From assembly GCF_003201285.1 (NCBI RefSeq), contig NZ_QICS01000001.1, forward strand, positions 24,678-88,677: a DNA stretch of 64,000 nucleotides. Direction: 5' to 3'. Shown here in pieces: positions 17,743 through 26,863 of the stretch; the first letter of the stretch is position 1; every line of letters starts with the position of its first letter. This DNA comes from Lachnotalea glycerini (GTDB lineage Bacteria > Bacillota > Clostridia > Lachnospirales > Lachnospiraceae). A model generated the notes under the pieces. That model worked only from the letters and a program-made list of their open reading frames with translations, was not told where the DNA came from and did not search any database. The translations under genes were made by a program, and so were the position numbers.

Positions 17743-19342
17743 GAAGATAAGCCTGAAATGGAAAGTGTTCCAGTATCTTTTAGGCTTTACTGCTATACTT
17801 TTGGTTTTGCTATGGATGTTTCAAACTGTATATTTAGACACATTTTATACTGCGATTAAAAAAAATGAATTAGATCAGGCTTTACGAGTTCTTAAGGAGC
17901 ATATGGATGATGAGGATTTACAATCTACAATAGATACAATTAGTGGCGACTATGAAATTTACATACTAGTTAGTGAATCGGACGGTTCAAAACTATATGC
18001 ATCAGAATACTCACGTTCTTATAATGTAATATCTAAGGATAAAATTAAGGATTATTTTAAAGAATGTAAGGAAACTGGAGAAAAAATAGTTATTAATCAT
18101 AAGGCTCCAAGCAACATGGAATTGGGAGATGAGAATATTTTGCCAAATGATTCCTCTGCGGATGAATCTGAAAATCAGGAAGGTCAAGAAGATCAAGGCT
18201 CTGATAGTGAATCAGAACGGAGTTCAGATGCACCATCTAATAAACCATCTGATATACCATCTTCTGATTTGTCTGACCGACCAAAAGACTTTGGGAATAA
18301 GCCATTTTTCAATTTTAAAAGTAACGACGATTACCAAAATGTGACATATGCTGATATTGCTACACTGGATGGTGAAGAATGCATAGTAATGGTGAATGCA
18401 CAGCTTACACCGGTAGATGCTACTGTACATACTATACAGGTTCAATTGATTTGTATTTCTGTTATTATGATTATCCTTTCGTTAATCATTGCTTTACTTG
18501 TGTCAAAGAAAATATCACGTTCTATTGTAAAGGTAAATCAAACAGCCAAACAGCTTGCCAAGGGTGACTTTCAGGTTATATTTAATGGTAAAGATTATAA
18601 AGAAATAGCAGAATTATCTGATACATTAAATTCTACGGCCAAGGAATTGGGACGAGCAGAGAATTTACAAAGAGAATTAATTGCAAATGTATCTCATGAC
18701 CTAAGAACACCCCTGACAATGATTATAGCATATTCAGAGGTGATGAGAGATCTTCCGGATGAAAATACATCTGAGAATATTCAAGTTGTTATTGATGAGT
18801 CCAGAAGGCTGACCAATCTGGTAAATGATATGCTGGATATATCCAAGCTTCAGGCAGGGGTAGTGGAAAGTAAGGTGGAAGAATATAATTTGACGGAAAG
18901 TATTAAATTGGTCATTACAAGATATGCAAAATTGATTGAGCAAGATGGATATATGGTATCTTTTGAATATAATGAAAGTGTTATAGTAGAGGCTGATGAA
19001 TTTAAAATATACCAGGTTATATATAATCTGATTAATAATGCGATTAATTATACAGGGAAAGATAAATCGGTAATTGTAAAGCAGATTGTATCAGGGGATA
19101 GAGTGAGAATTGAAGTTACTGATACAGGAATTGGTATTTCGGAAAATGATATCAAATATGTATGGGAGAGATATTATAAGGTTGATAAAACACATAAAAG
19201 AGCTGTTATGGGAACAGGACTTGGTCTATCTATAGTAAAAAATATCTTAGAACTTCACGGTGCCAAGTACGGCGTAAAGAGTCAAGTTAATCAGGGCAGT
19301 ACGTTTTGGTTTGAACTAAATCATATAAAAGTATTTAATTAA
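17732..19342 (+). CDS. Sensor histidine kinase
   Basis: The 536-residue protein has a membrane helix near 15-35, an extracytoplasmic region to about 230, a second helix near 232-255, a HAMP linker, a HisKA domain with His322 in NVSHDLRTPLTM, and a HATPase domain (NNAINYT, DTGIGIS, GTGLGLSIV). The outer region holds a low-complexity stretch rich in Ser, Asp, Glu and Pro at about 132-190, which is unusual. The start is TTG, overlapping the regulator gene; the next in-frame Met lies inside the first membrane helix, so TTG must be used. A GGTGG sequence precedes it. The signal is unknown. Confidence 0.94.
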   Translation: MKYEKISLKWKVFQYLLGFTAILLVLLWMFQTVYLDTFYTAIKKNELDQALRVLKEHMDDEDLQSTIDTISGDYEIYILVSESDGSKLYASEYSRSYNVISKDKIKDYFKECKETGEKIVINHKAPSNMELGDENILPNDSSADESENQEGQEDQGSDSESERSSDAPSNKPSDIPSSDLSDRPKDFGNKPFFNFKSNDDYQNVTYADIATLDGEECIVMVNAQLTPVDATVHTIQVQLICISVIMIILSLIIALLVSKKISRSIVKVNQTAKQLAKGDFQVIFNGKDYKEIAELSDTLNSTAKELGRAENLQRELIANVSHDLRTPLTMIIAYSEVMRDLPDENTSENIQVVIDESRRLTNLVNDMLDISKLQAGVVESKVEEYNLTESIKLVITRYAKLIEQDGYMVSFEYNESVIVEADEFKIYQVIYNLINNAINYTGKDKSVIVKQIVSGDRVRIEVTDTGIGISENDIKYVWERYYKVDKTHKRAVMGTGLGLSIVKNILELHGAKYGVKSQVNQGSTFWFELNHIKVFN

Positions 19343-19343
19343 A

Positions 19344-19399
19344 CGAAAAAAAGAGCTATTACTATTTAACGTAAAATATTGATAGCTCTTTTTTGTTTC
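19344..19399. terminator. Terminator between the histidine kinase and citrate synthase genes
   Basis: An inverted repeat of AAAAAAGAGCTAT (from about 19348) with ATAGCTCTTTTTT (from about 19382) is flanked by A and T runs. It lies between convergent genes and may serve both. Confidence 0.8.
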
Positions 19400-19433
19400 T
19401 AATAATATCTGTTTTGTCTCAAATAATATCTGC

Positions 19434-20801
19434 TTAATTACGGTCCTTTAATGATTCATAAGGAGTATGTTTGGCAATACTCTTATAAGCAGGACGTATA
19501 ATTTTACCATTGTTAATTATCTCTTCTATTCGGTGTGCGCTCCAACCACTAATTCTGGATATAGCAAAAATAGGGGTATACAACTCAAGTGGTAAATCAA
19601 GCATGCTATAAACAAATCCGCTATAAAAGTCAACATTTGCGCTTACACCCTTATACATTTGACGTTCCTTAGCAATAACAGCAGGAGCCAGCTTTTCTAC
19701 CATTGAATAGAGCTGAAATTCATTATTTCGTCCCTTTTCATTTGCCAGACTCTCTACGTAGCCTTTAAAAATATTCGCACGAGGGTCGGACAAGGAATAG
19801 ACTGCATGACCAATACCATAGATAAGACCTGCTTTGTCAAAAGCCTGTTTGTGAAGAAGATTAGCCAGATAGTTTGATATTTCATCTTCATCGGACCAGT
19901 CCTTAACCTCTGTTTTCATATCTTCAAACATTTTTATTACCTTAATGTTAGCACCACCGTGACGTGGACCCTTTAAGGAACCAAGTGATGCTGCAATCGC
20001 TGAATACGTATCTGTACCTGTAGAGGTTACAACATGAGTTGTAAAGGTAGAATTATTTCCACCTCCATGCTCTGCATGAAGTACTAAGGCAATATCTAGT
20101 ATTTTCGCTTCGAGCGGAGTATATTTACTGTCTGGTCTAAGCATATACAATATGTTTTCAGCAGTAGAAAGTTCAGGCTGTGGTGAGTGGATATATAAGC
20201 TGTTACCATCATGATAATGGCTGTAAGCCTGATAACCATAAACAGATAAAACAGGAAAAAGACTAATAAGCTGTAAACACTGACGAAGAACATTTGGCAG
20301 TGAAGTGTCATCTGCATTATCATCGTAAGAGTATAAGGTCAATACACTTCGTGCGAGGGTGTTCATCATATCTTGGCTTGGAGCTTTCATAATAATATCT
20401 CTTACAAAACTTGTTGGAAGAGTTCTGTAATTTGACAGAACAGTTGTAAAATCAATCAGTTCTTTTTTAGTAGGTAATTTTCCAAATAGAAGTAGATAAG
20501 TAACTTCTTCAAAGCCAAAACGGTCATCTTCAATAAAGCCATTTACGATGTTTTCAACATCAATACCACGGTAGTATAATTTTCCTTCACATGGAACAAG
20601 CTCATGATCTTCAATTGTATAGGCCTTTACTTCTGCAATATCGGTTAAGCCGGCTAAAACACCTTTTCCATTAATATCACGAAGCCCTCTTTTGACTTCA
20701 TATTTTGTATATAGGTTTGGGTCTATTTGACCAGTACTGGTACAAAGCTTGGATAGGTCTAATATTTTGTCTGTTATTACTGATAAACTGTTATTATTCA
20801 T
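19434..20801 (-). CDS. Citrate synthase
   Basis: The enzyme condenses acetyl-CoA and oxaloacetate to citrate. The 455-residue protein has the conserved motifs HAEHGGGNNSTF, SLGSLKGPRHGGAN (active-site His region) and GIGHAVYSLSDPRA, plus the substrate-binding C-terminal region. Clostridia commonly use such a stand-alone citrate synthase in a partial TCA cycle leading to glutamate. The start at 20801 has AGGGGG about 10 bases upstream; the in-frame TTG at 20843 lacks a ribosome binding site. No aconitase or isocitrate dehydrogenase gene is in the window. Confidence 0.94.
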   Translation of the reverse strand: MNNNSLSVITDKILDLSKLCTSTGQIDPNLYTKYEVKRGLRDINGKGVLAGLTDIAEVKAYTIEDHELVPCEGKLYYRGIDVENIVNGFIEDDRFGFEEVTYLLLFGKLPTKKELIDFTTVLSNYRTLPTSFVRDIIMKAPSQDMMNTLARSVLTLYSYDDNADDTSLPNVLRQCLQLISLFPVLSVYGYQAYSHYHDGNSLYIHSPQPELSTAENILYMLRPDSKYTPLEAKILDIALVLHAEHGGGNNSTFTTHVVTSTGTDTYSAIAASLGSLKGPRHGGANIKVIKMFEDMKTEVKDWSDEDEISNYLANLLHKQAFDKAGLIYGIGHAVYSLSDPRANIFKGYVESLANEKGRNNEFQLYSMVEKLAPAVIAKERQMYKGVSANVDFYSGFVYSMLDLPLELYTPIFAISRISGWSAHRIEEIINNGKIIRPAYKSIAKHTPYESLKDRN

Positions 20802-20858
20802 GCTTTGGTTCCCCCTTTGTTTGTTCGTGTGATCAAGTTTCAAAATTATATTTTTATA

Positions 20859-21054
20859 ATGATAGCATAATAATGTACATATTTACAAGAAAAAAATATA
20901 AAACAACTTTTAAATATATTGTAAATTAAAATTGTGTTCAGTTTATGATTACACAAAACAAATATTTTAATTCATAATAAAAATTCAATTAATATTATAT
21001 AGAAAGTTTAAGAATAAAAAAACATTGTTAAATTAAGATAGAATGTGGTAATAT
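20859..21054. promoter_or_regulatory. Divergent promoter region, citrate synthase and 104-residue protein genes
   Basis: In the 309-base gap 20802-21110, a minus-strand pair TTGTAA (20883-20888) and TATCAT (20859-20864) with an 18-base spacer could serve citrate synthase. A plus-strand pair TTGTTA (21025-21030) and TAATAT (21049-21054), also 18 apart, could serve the gene at 21111. Both are imperfect. Nothing else is seen in this AT-rich gap. Confidence 0.3.
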
Positions 21055-21110
21055 ATGTATTGTATAGGTTAGTGTATATATAAAGAAGTATCGGCTGTGA
21101 GGTTATTAAA

Positions 21111-21425
21111 ATGATATGGTATCGCAATTTATATGTAGGTGAAACAGCGAGAAAGAGAAAACATGAAATTGTTTGGAAAGTTAAACACAAAGCAGGAATG
21201 CTTGGAGTGTATCTTATTTCATTATCCTCTAATCAGGAGAATCTTCTTGACATTATAGATTCCTCTATGCTCATACAGCCTTATTACGAAAAAGAAGATA
21301 TATTTATAGTAGGAATTGCTTGCGGTTATGATGAGGCACTTGAGTTAACGACTCGTATAATAGAAACACTTTATAAAAAAACAGGTGATTTTAAAATTAG
21401 ACAATATTTAACAAACGAACGGTAG
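21111..21425 (+). CDS. Conserved-looking 104-residue protein upstream of the DUF2953 gene
   Basis: This is a small soluble protein with no family that I recognise. It has a basic N-terminus (ARKRKHEIVWKVKHK) followed by an alternating hydrophobic pattern (GVYLISL, DIFIVGIACGYDEA) typical of a compact alpha/beta fold. GTGAGGT precedes the ATG at good spacing. The stop lies only 9 bases before the DUF2953 gene, which is followed at once by gerW/ytfJ. It therefore probably belongs to the same sporulation-linked transcript, but its own role is unknown. Confidence 0.75.
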   Translation: MIWYRNLYVGETARKRKHEIVWKVKHKAGMLGVYLISLSSNQENLLDIIDSSMLIQPYYEKEDIFIVGIACGYDEALELTTRIIETLYKKTGDFKIRQYLTNER

Positions 21426-21434
21426 GAGTGGAAT

Positions 21435-22499
21435 ATGCTGCATGTTTTATTGGTTATACTAAAAGTAGTGGGTATCGTAATATTATCAATATTACTTGTT
21501 TTGCTTTTGCTATTAATGCTGGTTTTGTTTGTGCCAATTCGATATCGGGTGTATGCATATGTCAATAAATCATCAAAGGTATATGCAAAAGTAAGTGCTT
21601 CATGGCTATTTCATATCATTCATTTTAGCTGCAATTATAAAGAGAATGAATTAAAAAAAAGTCTTAGAATTTTTGGTATATTAATTGTTACGTTTCAAAA
21701 ATTTTTACAAAATATAAAACATATTTTCTCTTTCAAAAAATCCGGCAATAAGATATACAGAAAGAATAAAAGAGAAATAGTGAAAAAGGAAAACAAACAA
21801 TTAGTTAGTAGTTTAGATGTTCAAAAAGAATTTAAGTCTAATAGTACAGAAGTAAATTCAAGTACAAAAGTAAATTCAAGTACAAAAGTAAATTCAAGTA
21901 CAAAAGTAAATTCAAGTACAGAAGTAAATTCAAGTACAGAAGCTAAAGAAAAAACAAAAAAAGTCTTAACAGATAATGAGTTGAATACAAACGGTACAGC
22001 TCACAAAGAAAAGTTTCAAAAGAAAAAAAATATCTTTCCTTTGTCAAAATGGTATTTAAAAATGCTAACCTGGATTAAAAATTCAAAGCAAAAGCTTAAG
22101 AACTTATTAAAAAAACTTATATTAATATTTAAAAATGCAAAAGATAAGATAGAAGAAATAAAAAAATTATTACAGGATGAAAAAAATAAAAAGGCTTTTC
22201 TATTGTGTAAAAAGCAATTGATAAAAGTACTTAGGCATGTTAAACCTAAAAAGTACAGAATAAATCTCAAGTACGGAACCGGAGATCCTGCTTTAACCGG
22301 ACAGATATTGGGAATATTAGGATTATTAATACCGATTTATAAAAATAACGTTCATATAGTTCCTGATTTTGAAGTAGCTATATTGGATGGAGAAATATTA
22401 CTGAAAGGAAGAATTACACTTGCGAAGATATTATGGATTGGATGGAAATTATATCGGGATAAAAATATAAAACGATGCTATAAAATGATAATGGAATAG
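21435..22499 (+). CDS. DUF2953 family membrane-anchored protein (YtfI-like)
   Basis: The 354-residue protein has an N-terminal membrane helix (about 5-35), a very basic middle region and a C-terminal DUF2953 domain (KYGTGDPALTGQILGILGL near 277, then ILLKGRITLAKI). In Bacillus subtilis the DUF2953 gene ytfI precedes ytfJ (gerW), the same order as here, which supports a spore-related role. The protein is longer than a plain DUF2953 protein because of a Lys/Ser/Thr-rich insert at about 85-260 that includes five copies of VNSST(K/E). TAGGAGTGG precedes the ATG. Confidence 0.82.
   Translation: MLHVLLVILKVVGIVILSILLVLLLLLMLVLFVPIRYRVYAYVNKSSKVYAKVSASWLFHIIHFSCNYKENELKKSLRIFGILIVTFQKFLQNIKHIFSFKKSGNKIYRKNKREIVKKENKQLVSSLDVQKEFKSNSTEVNSSTKVNSSTKVNSSTKVNSSTEVNSSTEAKEKTKKVLTDNELNTNGTAHKEKFQKKKNIFPLSKWYLKMLTWIKNSKQKLKNLLKKLILIFKNAKDKIEEIKKLLQDEKNKKAFLLCKKQLIKVLRHVKPKKYRINLKYGTGDPALTGQILGILGLLIPIYKNNVHIVPDFEVAILDGEILLKGRITLAKILWIGWKLYRDKNIKRCYKMIME
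21852..21941 (+). repeat. Five 18-bp tandem repeats inside the DUF2953 gene
   Basis: Five head-to-tail units of GTAAATTCAAGTACAAAA (the last two end in GAA) start at 21852, 21870, 21888, 21906 and 21924. Each encodes VNSSTK or VNSSTE, so gain or loss of units keeps the frame. Confidence 0.95.
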
Positions 22500-22510
22500 G
22501 AGGAACGAAG

Positions 22511-22924
22511 ATGTCAGCAGATAATAGTTTTAGTGCAACTATGGGTTCACTATTTAAAGGAATGGATAGTTTTATTACAAGTAAAACAGTGGTAGGTGAC
22601 GCAATTAAGGTGGGAGATACCATTGTATTACCTCTTATAGATGTATCCTTTGGAGTTGCGGGAGGAGCATTTAGTGAAGAAGGCAAGAAGAATAACGGTG
22701 GAGGCGGTATGGGTGGTAAGATGTCTCCAAGTGCAGTTTTAGTGATACAAAACGGAAATACAAAGCTTGTTAATATTAAAAATCAGGATGGAATTACTAA
22801 AATACTTGATATGGTACCTGATTTAGTCAATAAGTTTACAGGAGGCTCGAAAAAAGAAGAAGTGAACATGAGCAATGATATTGAAGAAGCAATCAAATCC
22901 AGTGTTAACGAAAAAGATAACTAA
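22511..22924 (+). CDS. ytfJ: GerW family sporulation protein (YtfJ)
   Basis: The 137-residue protein belongs to the GerW/YtfJ family, needed for normal germination of Bacillus spores. The family core is clear: TVVGDAIKVGDTIVLPLIDVS near 25-45, then a glycine-rich stretch (GGGGMGGKMSPSAVLVI) and a terminal amphipathic segment. No membrane helix is present. It follows the DUF2953 gene by 11 bases with AGGAGGA before the ATG. A sporulation-specific sigma factor would be expected to drive it, but no such promoter was identified. Confidence 0.93.
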   Translation: MSADNSFSATMGSLFKGMDSFITSKTVVGDAIKVGDTIVLPLIDVSFGVAGGAFSEEGKKNNGGGGMGGKMSPSAVLVIQNGNTKLVNIKNQDGITKILDMVPDLVNKFTGGSKKEEVNMSNDIEEAIKSSVNEKDN

Positions 22925-23229
22925 GACATATTGTACTATTAATTAAAAGTGATGCACCTACTTGAAAAATGAAAAACAGTGTGCTATTCTTTCTACGGAG
23001 CGGTATTCTTTGAAACTGCATCTGATGATAAACATTACCATACAATCAATTGTATTAAGTCAAATTGAGAAAAGTGAGAGCTTGTATCATACTAAGGAAC
23101 AAGACTTTCAAATACCGGGCTTTATAATATACAAATGGTATTATTTTAAGAATCTTATATTTAAAGTAAGGTTAAATCATCAAATGGTTTTGGTAATACA
23201 ACTCCAAAGTAAATTTTGGAGGTCATTTT
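22925..23229. other. Non-coding gap between gerW and panB
   Basis: This 305-base stretch holds no gene I can support. An open frame from 22962 into panB starts with TTG, lacks a ribosome binding site and has no recognisable protein signature. No clear promoter, terminator or riboswitch was seen. A GGAGG just before 23230 belongs to panB. Confidence 0.5.
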
Positions 23230-24057
23230 ATGAAAAATACAACAGTAACTTTTCAGGAAGCAAAAAATAATAATCAAAAAATAGCCATGCTCACTGCTTA
23301 TGATTATTCAACTGCCAAGTTGATAGATGAAGCAGGTGTGAACGCCATTTTAGTTGGTGATTCACTGGGTATGGTTATTTTAGGTTATAATGATACAATT
23401 TCAGTAACAATGGAAGATATGCTTCATCATTCCAGAGCAGTTTCCAGAGGTTGCGAAAATGCATTAGTTATAACAGATATGCCTTTTATGTCATATCAGA
23501 CTTCTGTTTATGATGCAGTTGTTAATGCAGGTCGTCTGATGAAAGAGGGCAGGGCAGGTGCGGTTAAGCTGGAAGGCGGAAGAGAAGTGCTGCCTCAGGT
23601 GGAAGCAATAGTGAAAGCTTCAATCCCAGTTATGGGGCATTTGGGACTCACACCACAATCAATCAACGCTTTTGGTGGCTTTAAGGTTCAGGGAAAAAAT
23701 GAAAAGGCAGCTAAGAAGCTAATCGAGGATGCCATTTTACTGGAACAGGCAGGTGCATTTGCCGTGGTTTTGGAATGTATACCGGAGTCACTTGCTAAAC
23801 TGATTACACAAAGAATTTCTATTCCTACGATTGGTATTGGCGCAGGAGCAGGATGTGATGGTCAGGTATTGGTATATCAGGATATGCTTGGTATGTATTC
23901 GGATATTACTCCTAAATTTGTTAAGAAGTTTGGTAATGTAGGAGAGGAAATGAAAAAAGCATTTGCTGAATATAGAAAAGAAGTAAGTACATCTGTATTT
24001 CCAGCGATGGAGCATAGCTTTACAATGGATGATAGCATTTTAAACAAACTTTACTAA
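23230..24057 (+). CDS. panB: 3-methyl-2-oxobutanoate hydroxymethyltransferase
   Basis: PanB adds a hydroxymethyl group from methylene-tetrahydrofolate to alpha-ketoisovalerate, giving ketopantoate. The 275-residue protein has the family motifs [27 protein letters not shown] (metal-binding Asp), [16 protein letters not shown] and [15 protein letters not shown]. The start has TTTTGGAGG 9 bases before it. It is the first gene of panB-panC-panD-coaBC, spaced 12-24 bases apart, covering three of the four pantothenate steps; panE is not present here. Confidence 0.97.
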   Translation: MKNTTVTFQEAKNNNQKIAMLTAYDYSTAKLIDEAGVNAILVGDSLGMVILGYNDTISVTMEDMLHHSRAVSRGCENALVITDMPFMSYQTSVYDAVVNAGRLMKEGRAGAVKLEGGREVLPQVEAIVKASIPVMGHLGLTPQSINAFGGFKVQGKNEKAAKKLIEDAILLEQAGAFAVVLECIPESLAKLITQRISIPTIGIGAGAGCDGQVLVYQDMLGMYSDITPKFVKKFGNVGEEMKKAFAEYRKEVSTSVFPAMEHSFTMDDSILNKLY

Positions 24058-24081
24058 CAATATTTAAGAGAGGACAATCAT

Positions 24082-24927
24082 ATGGAAATTGTAAAAACAA
24101 TAGAAGAGGTAAGAACTACGGTAAAAAAGTGGAAAATAGAGGGGAAAAGTGTGGGCTTTGTTCCCACTATGGGATATTTACACCAAGGACATCAAAGTCT
24201 GATTAAGAGAGCTTGTCAGGAAAACGAGAAAGTAGTAGTAAGCATTTTTGTAAATCCGACACAGTTTGGACCCAATGAAGATTTTAGCAGCTATCCAAGA
24301 GATATAGACAGAGATAGTGAAGTATGCAGCATAGCAGGTGCGGATTTGATTTTTCATCCTGAAACAGAAGAAATGTATGATTCTTTTGCATGTACCTATG
24401 TTAATGTGGATGGGTTAACCGATAAGCTGTGCGGAAAATCAAGACCTACCCACTTTCGGGGTGTATGCACAGTAGTTTCCAAGCTGTTTCTTATTGTAAA
24501 TCCTGACAGAGCCTATTTCGGACAAAAAGATGCGCAACAACTTGCTGTTATTAAAAGAATGGTTAGAGATTTAAATTTTGACATTGAAATAGTAGGCTGT
24601 CCAATCATAAGAGAGGAAGATGGTCTTGCCAAAAGCTCTAGAAACACCTATCTCTCTGTTGAGGAAAGAGAGGCTGCAACGGTATTGAATAGAGCGCTGA
24701 CACAAGGTAGAGTTCTCATTTCAGAAGGGGAGAAAAGTGTTGACAAGGTAAAAAATCTTATTCAAAGGGTGATTGAAGCAGAACCACTTGCCAGAATTGA
24801 TTATATTGAAGTAGTAGATTTTGAAACGATAGAGCCTATCTCGTTACTGGAGGGAACTGTTTTGGTGGCGGTTGCTTCCTACATTGGCAAGACGAGGCTG
24901 ATTGATAATTTTATCTTGAAAATATAG
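24082..24927 (+). CDS. panC: Pantothenate synthetase
   Basis: PanC joins pantoate and beta-alanine with ATP to form pantothenate. The 281-residue protein shows the nucleotide-binding motif FVPTMGYLHQGHQSLI near 25, VSIFVNPTQFGPNEDF near 53, DRAYFGQKDAQQL near 148 and the KSSRNTYLS loop near 190. AGAGAGGAC precedes the ATG. It follows panB and precedes panD, whose product makes the beta-alanine it uses. Confidence 0.97.
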   Translation: MEIVKTIEEVRTTVKKWKIEGKSVGFVPTMGYLHQGHQSLIKRACQENEKVVVSIFVNPTQFGPNEDFSSYPRDIDRDSEVCSIAGADLIFHPETEEMYDSFACTYVNVDGLTDKLCGKSRPTHFRGVCTVVSKLFLIVNPDRAYFGQKDAQQLAVIKRMVRDLNFDIEIVGCPIIREEDGLAKSSRNTYLSVEEREAATVLNRALTQGRVLISEGEKSVDKVKNLIQRVIEAEPLARIDYIEVVDFETIEPISLLEGTVLVAVASYIGKTRLIDNFILKI

Positions 24928-24940
24928 GAGGTGAAGTGAT

Positions 24941-25333
24941 ATGAATCTTACAATGCTAAAATCTAAAATACATAGAGCTGTCGTAAAGCAGGCAGATCTT
25001 TCTTATATTGGTAGTATTACAATTGATCAAGAATTGTTAGAGGAAGCAGGTATTTTGGAATACGAAAAAGTACAGATTGTTGATATTGAAAATGGAAATC
25101 GCTTTGAAACCTATGCAATAGCCGGAGAGCGCGGCTTGGGAATGATTTGCCTGAATGGAGCGGCGGCAAGATGCGTTCAACTCGGTGATCATATTATAAT
25201 TATGAGTTTTGCAAATATGGACGCAGAGGAAGCAAAGAAGTACAGACCTAAAGTCTTGTTTATGGATGATGAGAATCAGATTGTAAGAGTTACAAATTAT
25301 GAAAGACATGGAAAGTTAGCTGATATGGATTAG
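24941..25333 (+). CDS. panD: Aspartate 1-decarboxylase proenzyme
   Basis: PanD makes beta-alanine from aspartate. It is translated as an inactive chain that cleaves itself between Gly24 and Ser25 to form a pyruvoyl group. The YIGSIT sequence places this bond exactly at residues 24-25 of the 130-residue protein, which supports the start chosen. Downstream motifs [16 protein letters not shown] and [10 protein letters not shown] are typical. AGGAGGTGA precedes the ATG. Confidence 0.97.
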   Translation: MNLTMLKSKIHRAVVKQADLSYIGSITIDQELLEEAGILEYEKVQIVDIENGNRFETYAIAGERGLGMICLNGAAARCVQLGDHIIIMSFANMDAEEAKKYRPKVLFMDDENQIVRVTNYERHGKLADMD

Positions 25334-25345
25334 AGGAGAAAGCCT

Positions 25346-26539
25346 ATGTTAAAAAATAAGACAGTTATTCTGGGAGTGACAGGAAGTATTGCAGCTTATA
25401 AAATAGCAAGTCTTGCCAGCATGCTTGTAAAGCAGCATGCGGATGTAAACGTAATTATGACGAAAAATGCAACTCATTTTATTAACCCAATTACATTTGA
25501 ATCGTTAACAGGTAATCAATGTTTGGTTGATACCTTTGACAGGAATTTTCAATACAATGTGGAACATGTAGCTTTAGCAAAAAAGGCGGATGTATGCCTG
25601 ATTGCTCCGGCCAGTGCCAATGTTATTGGCAAAATGGCAAATGGAATTGCAGATGATATGCTGACAACAACCGTTCTTGCTTGTAAATGCAAAAAAATTG
25701 TTGCACCTGCAATGAATACAAATATGTACACAAATCCAATTGTAATGGATAATACAGATCGGCTAAAAGAATATGGCTTTGAAGTCATTAAGGCAGATAG
25801 TGGATATTTAGCATGTGGAGATATAGGAGAAGGGAAAATGCCGTCTCCGGAAGTTTTATTTGAATACATTCTAAAAGAAATTGCTTTTGAAAAAGATATG
25901 CTAGGCAAAAGAGTTCTTGTTACTGCGGGACCAACCAAAGAAAGTATAGATCCCGTTCGATTTATAACAAATCATTCAACGGGAAAAATGGGTTATGCAA
26001 TTGCTAAACATTGTATGCTTCGAGGTGCTGAGGTTACACTAATTACAGGAAAGACAGATATTAACCCTCCATTATTTGTTAAAACGATTGAGGCTGTAAG
26101 CGCCGGAGATATGTTTGAAGCTGTTAAAGAAAATTATAAGGATATGGATATAATAATAAAGAGCGCAGCAGTTGCTGATTATACACCGGCAGTGACAAGC
26201 GAGCACAAGATTAAAAAGTCGGATGCTGATATGCAGATAGAATTAATCAGAACAATAGACATATTACAATTTTTAGGCAACAATAAAAAAAGCAATCAAT
26301 TTGTGTGTGGTTTTTCTATGGAGACAGAAAATTTAATAGAGAATTCAAGGATTAAGCTTAGAAAGAAAAATGTTGATATGATAGTTGCTAATAACTTAAA
26401 GATGGTAGGTGCAGGTTTTGGTACTGATACCAATATTGTTACAATTATATCTGAAAATACTACAATAGAGTTGCCAATTATGTCAAAAGAAGAAGTGGCG
26501 GAAAATATTATTAATGAAATTTTAAAATTGTTAATTTAA
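25346..26539 (+). CDS. coaBC: Bifunctional phosphopantothenoylcysteine decarboxylase/ligase
   Basis: The 397-residue protein combines two steps of CoA synthesis. The N-terminal flavoprotein CoaC part has GSIAAYKIASL, HVALAKKADVCLIAPASAN with the active-site His, PAMNTNMYTNP and the substrate-recognition loop around LACGDIGEGKM. The C-terminal CoaB ligase part begins near 188 with VLVTAGPTKESIDPVRFITN and contains SAAVADYTP and the conserved HKIKK. AGAGGAG precedes the ATG. It completes the pan-coa operon; coaD lies 14 kb downstream. Confidence 0.97.
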   Translation: MLKNKTVILGVTGSIAAYKIASLASMLVKQHADVNVIMTKNATHFINPITFESLTGNQCLVDTFDRNFQYNVEHVALAKKADVCLIAPASANVIGKMANGIADDMLTTTVLACKCKKIVAPAMNTNMYTNPIVMDNTDRLKEYGFEVIKADSGYLACGDIGEGKMPSPEVLFEYILKEIAFEKDMLGKRVLVTAGPTKESIDPVRFITNHSTGKMGYAIAKHCMLRGAEVTLITGKTDINPPLFVKTIEAVSAGDMFEAVKENYKDMDIIIKSAAVADYTPAVTSEHKIKKSDADMQIELIRTIDILQFLGNNKKSNQFVCGFSMETENLIENSRIKLRKKNVDMIVANNLKMVGAGFGTDTNIVTIISENTTIELPIMSKEEVAENIINEILKLLI

Positions 26540-26590
26540 TAGAAGGAATAAGCATATAATATATAGAAACAAGACGTTGGTGTTGGAGTA

Positions 26591-26728
26591 ATGATAAGAT
26601 TAATTGGATTTGTGCTTTTTTGGATTGCAATTGGTATGTTTATAATGCTGTTACTCCATAATAGCTTTTTAGGATTATTAATTATTTGTATATTATTATT
26701 AATAGGATATAATTTATTTTGCTGTTAA
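26591..26728 (+). CDS. 45-residue hydrophobic membrane peptide
   Basis: A short frame beginning ATG ATA AGA at 26591 encodes 45 residues: two hydrophobic stretches (LIGFVLFWIAIGMFIMLLL and a second after a short LHNSF turn) ending in LFCC. A GGAG lies 2-3 bases before the ATG, which is close but usable. It follows coaBC by 51 bases and precedes a terminator. The pattern of two membrane helices with a terminal Cys pair is consistent with a real small membrane protein, but no function can be assigned. Confidence 0.55.
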   Translation: MIRLIGFVLFWIAIGMFIMLLLHNSFLGLLIICILLLIGYNLFCC

Positions 26729-26802
26729 AGTTGTTATCAGTTTCATAGCAGTTGCAAACCTTTCTTGTTATAGATTTAATAAATTAGAATATTGATAAAA
26801 AA

Positions 26803-26844
26803 AACTCATATAAAAAGGTTTATACAAATCTCTTTATATGAGTT
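26803..26844. terminator. Bidirectional terminator between the pan-coa operon and rpmB
   Basis: AACTCATATAAA (from 26803) pairs with TTTATATGAGTT (26833-26844), preceded by an A run and followed by TCTTTTCTC. It lies between convergent units. Confidence 0.82.
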
Positions 26845-26863
26845 CTTTTCTCTTATTATAGAA

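Noticed and set aside
22962-23270. 102-codon open frame upstream of and overlapping panB
   Set aside because: It starts with TTG, has no ribosome binding site, overlaps the panB start and shows no recognisable protein pattern.
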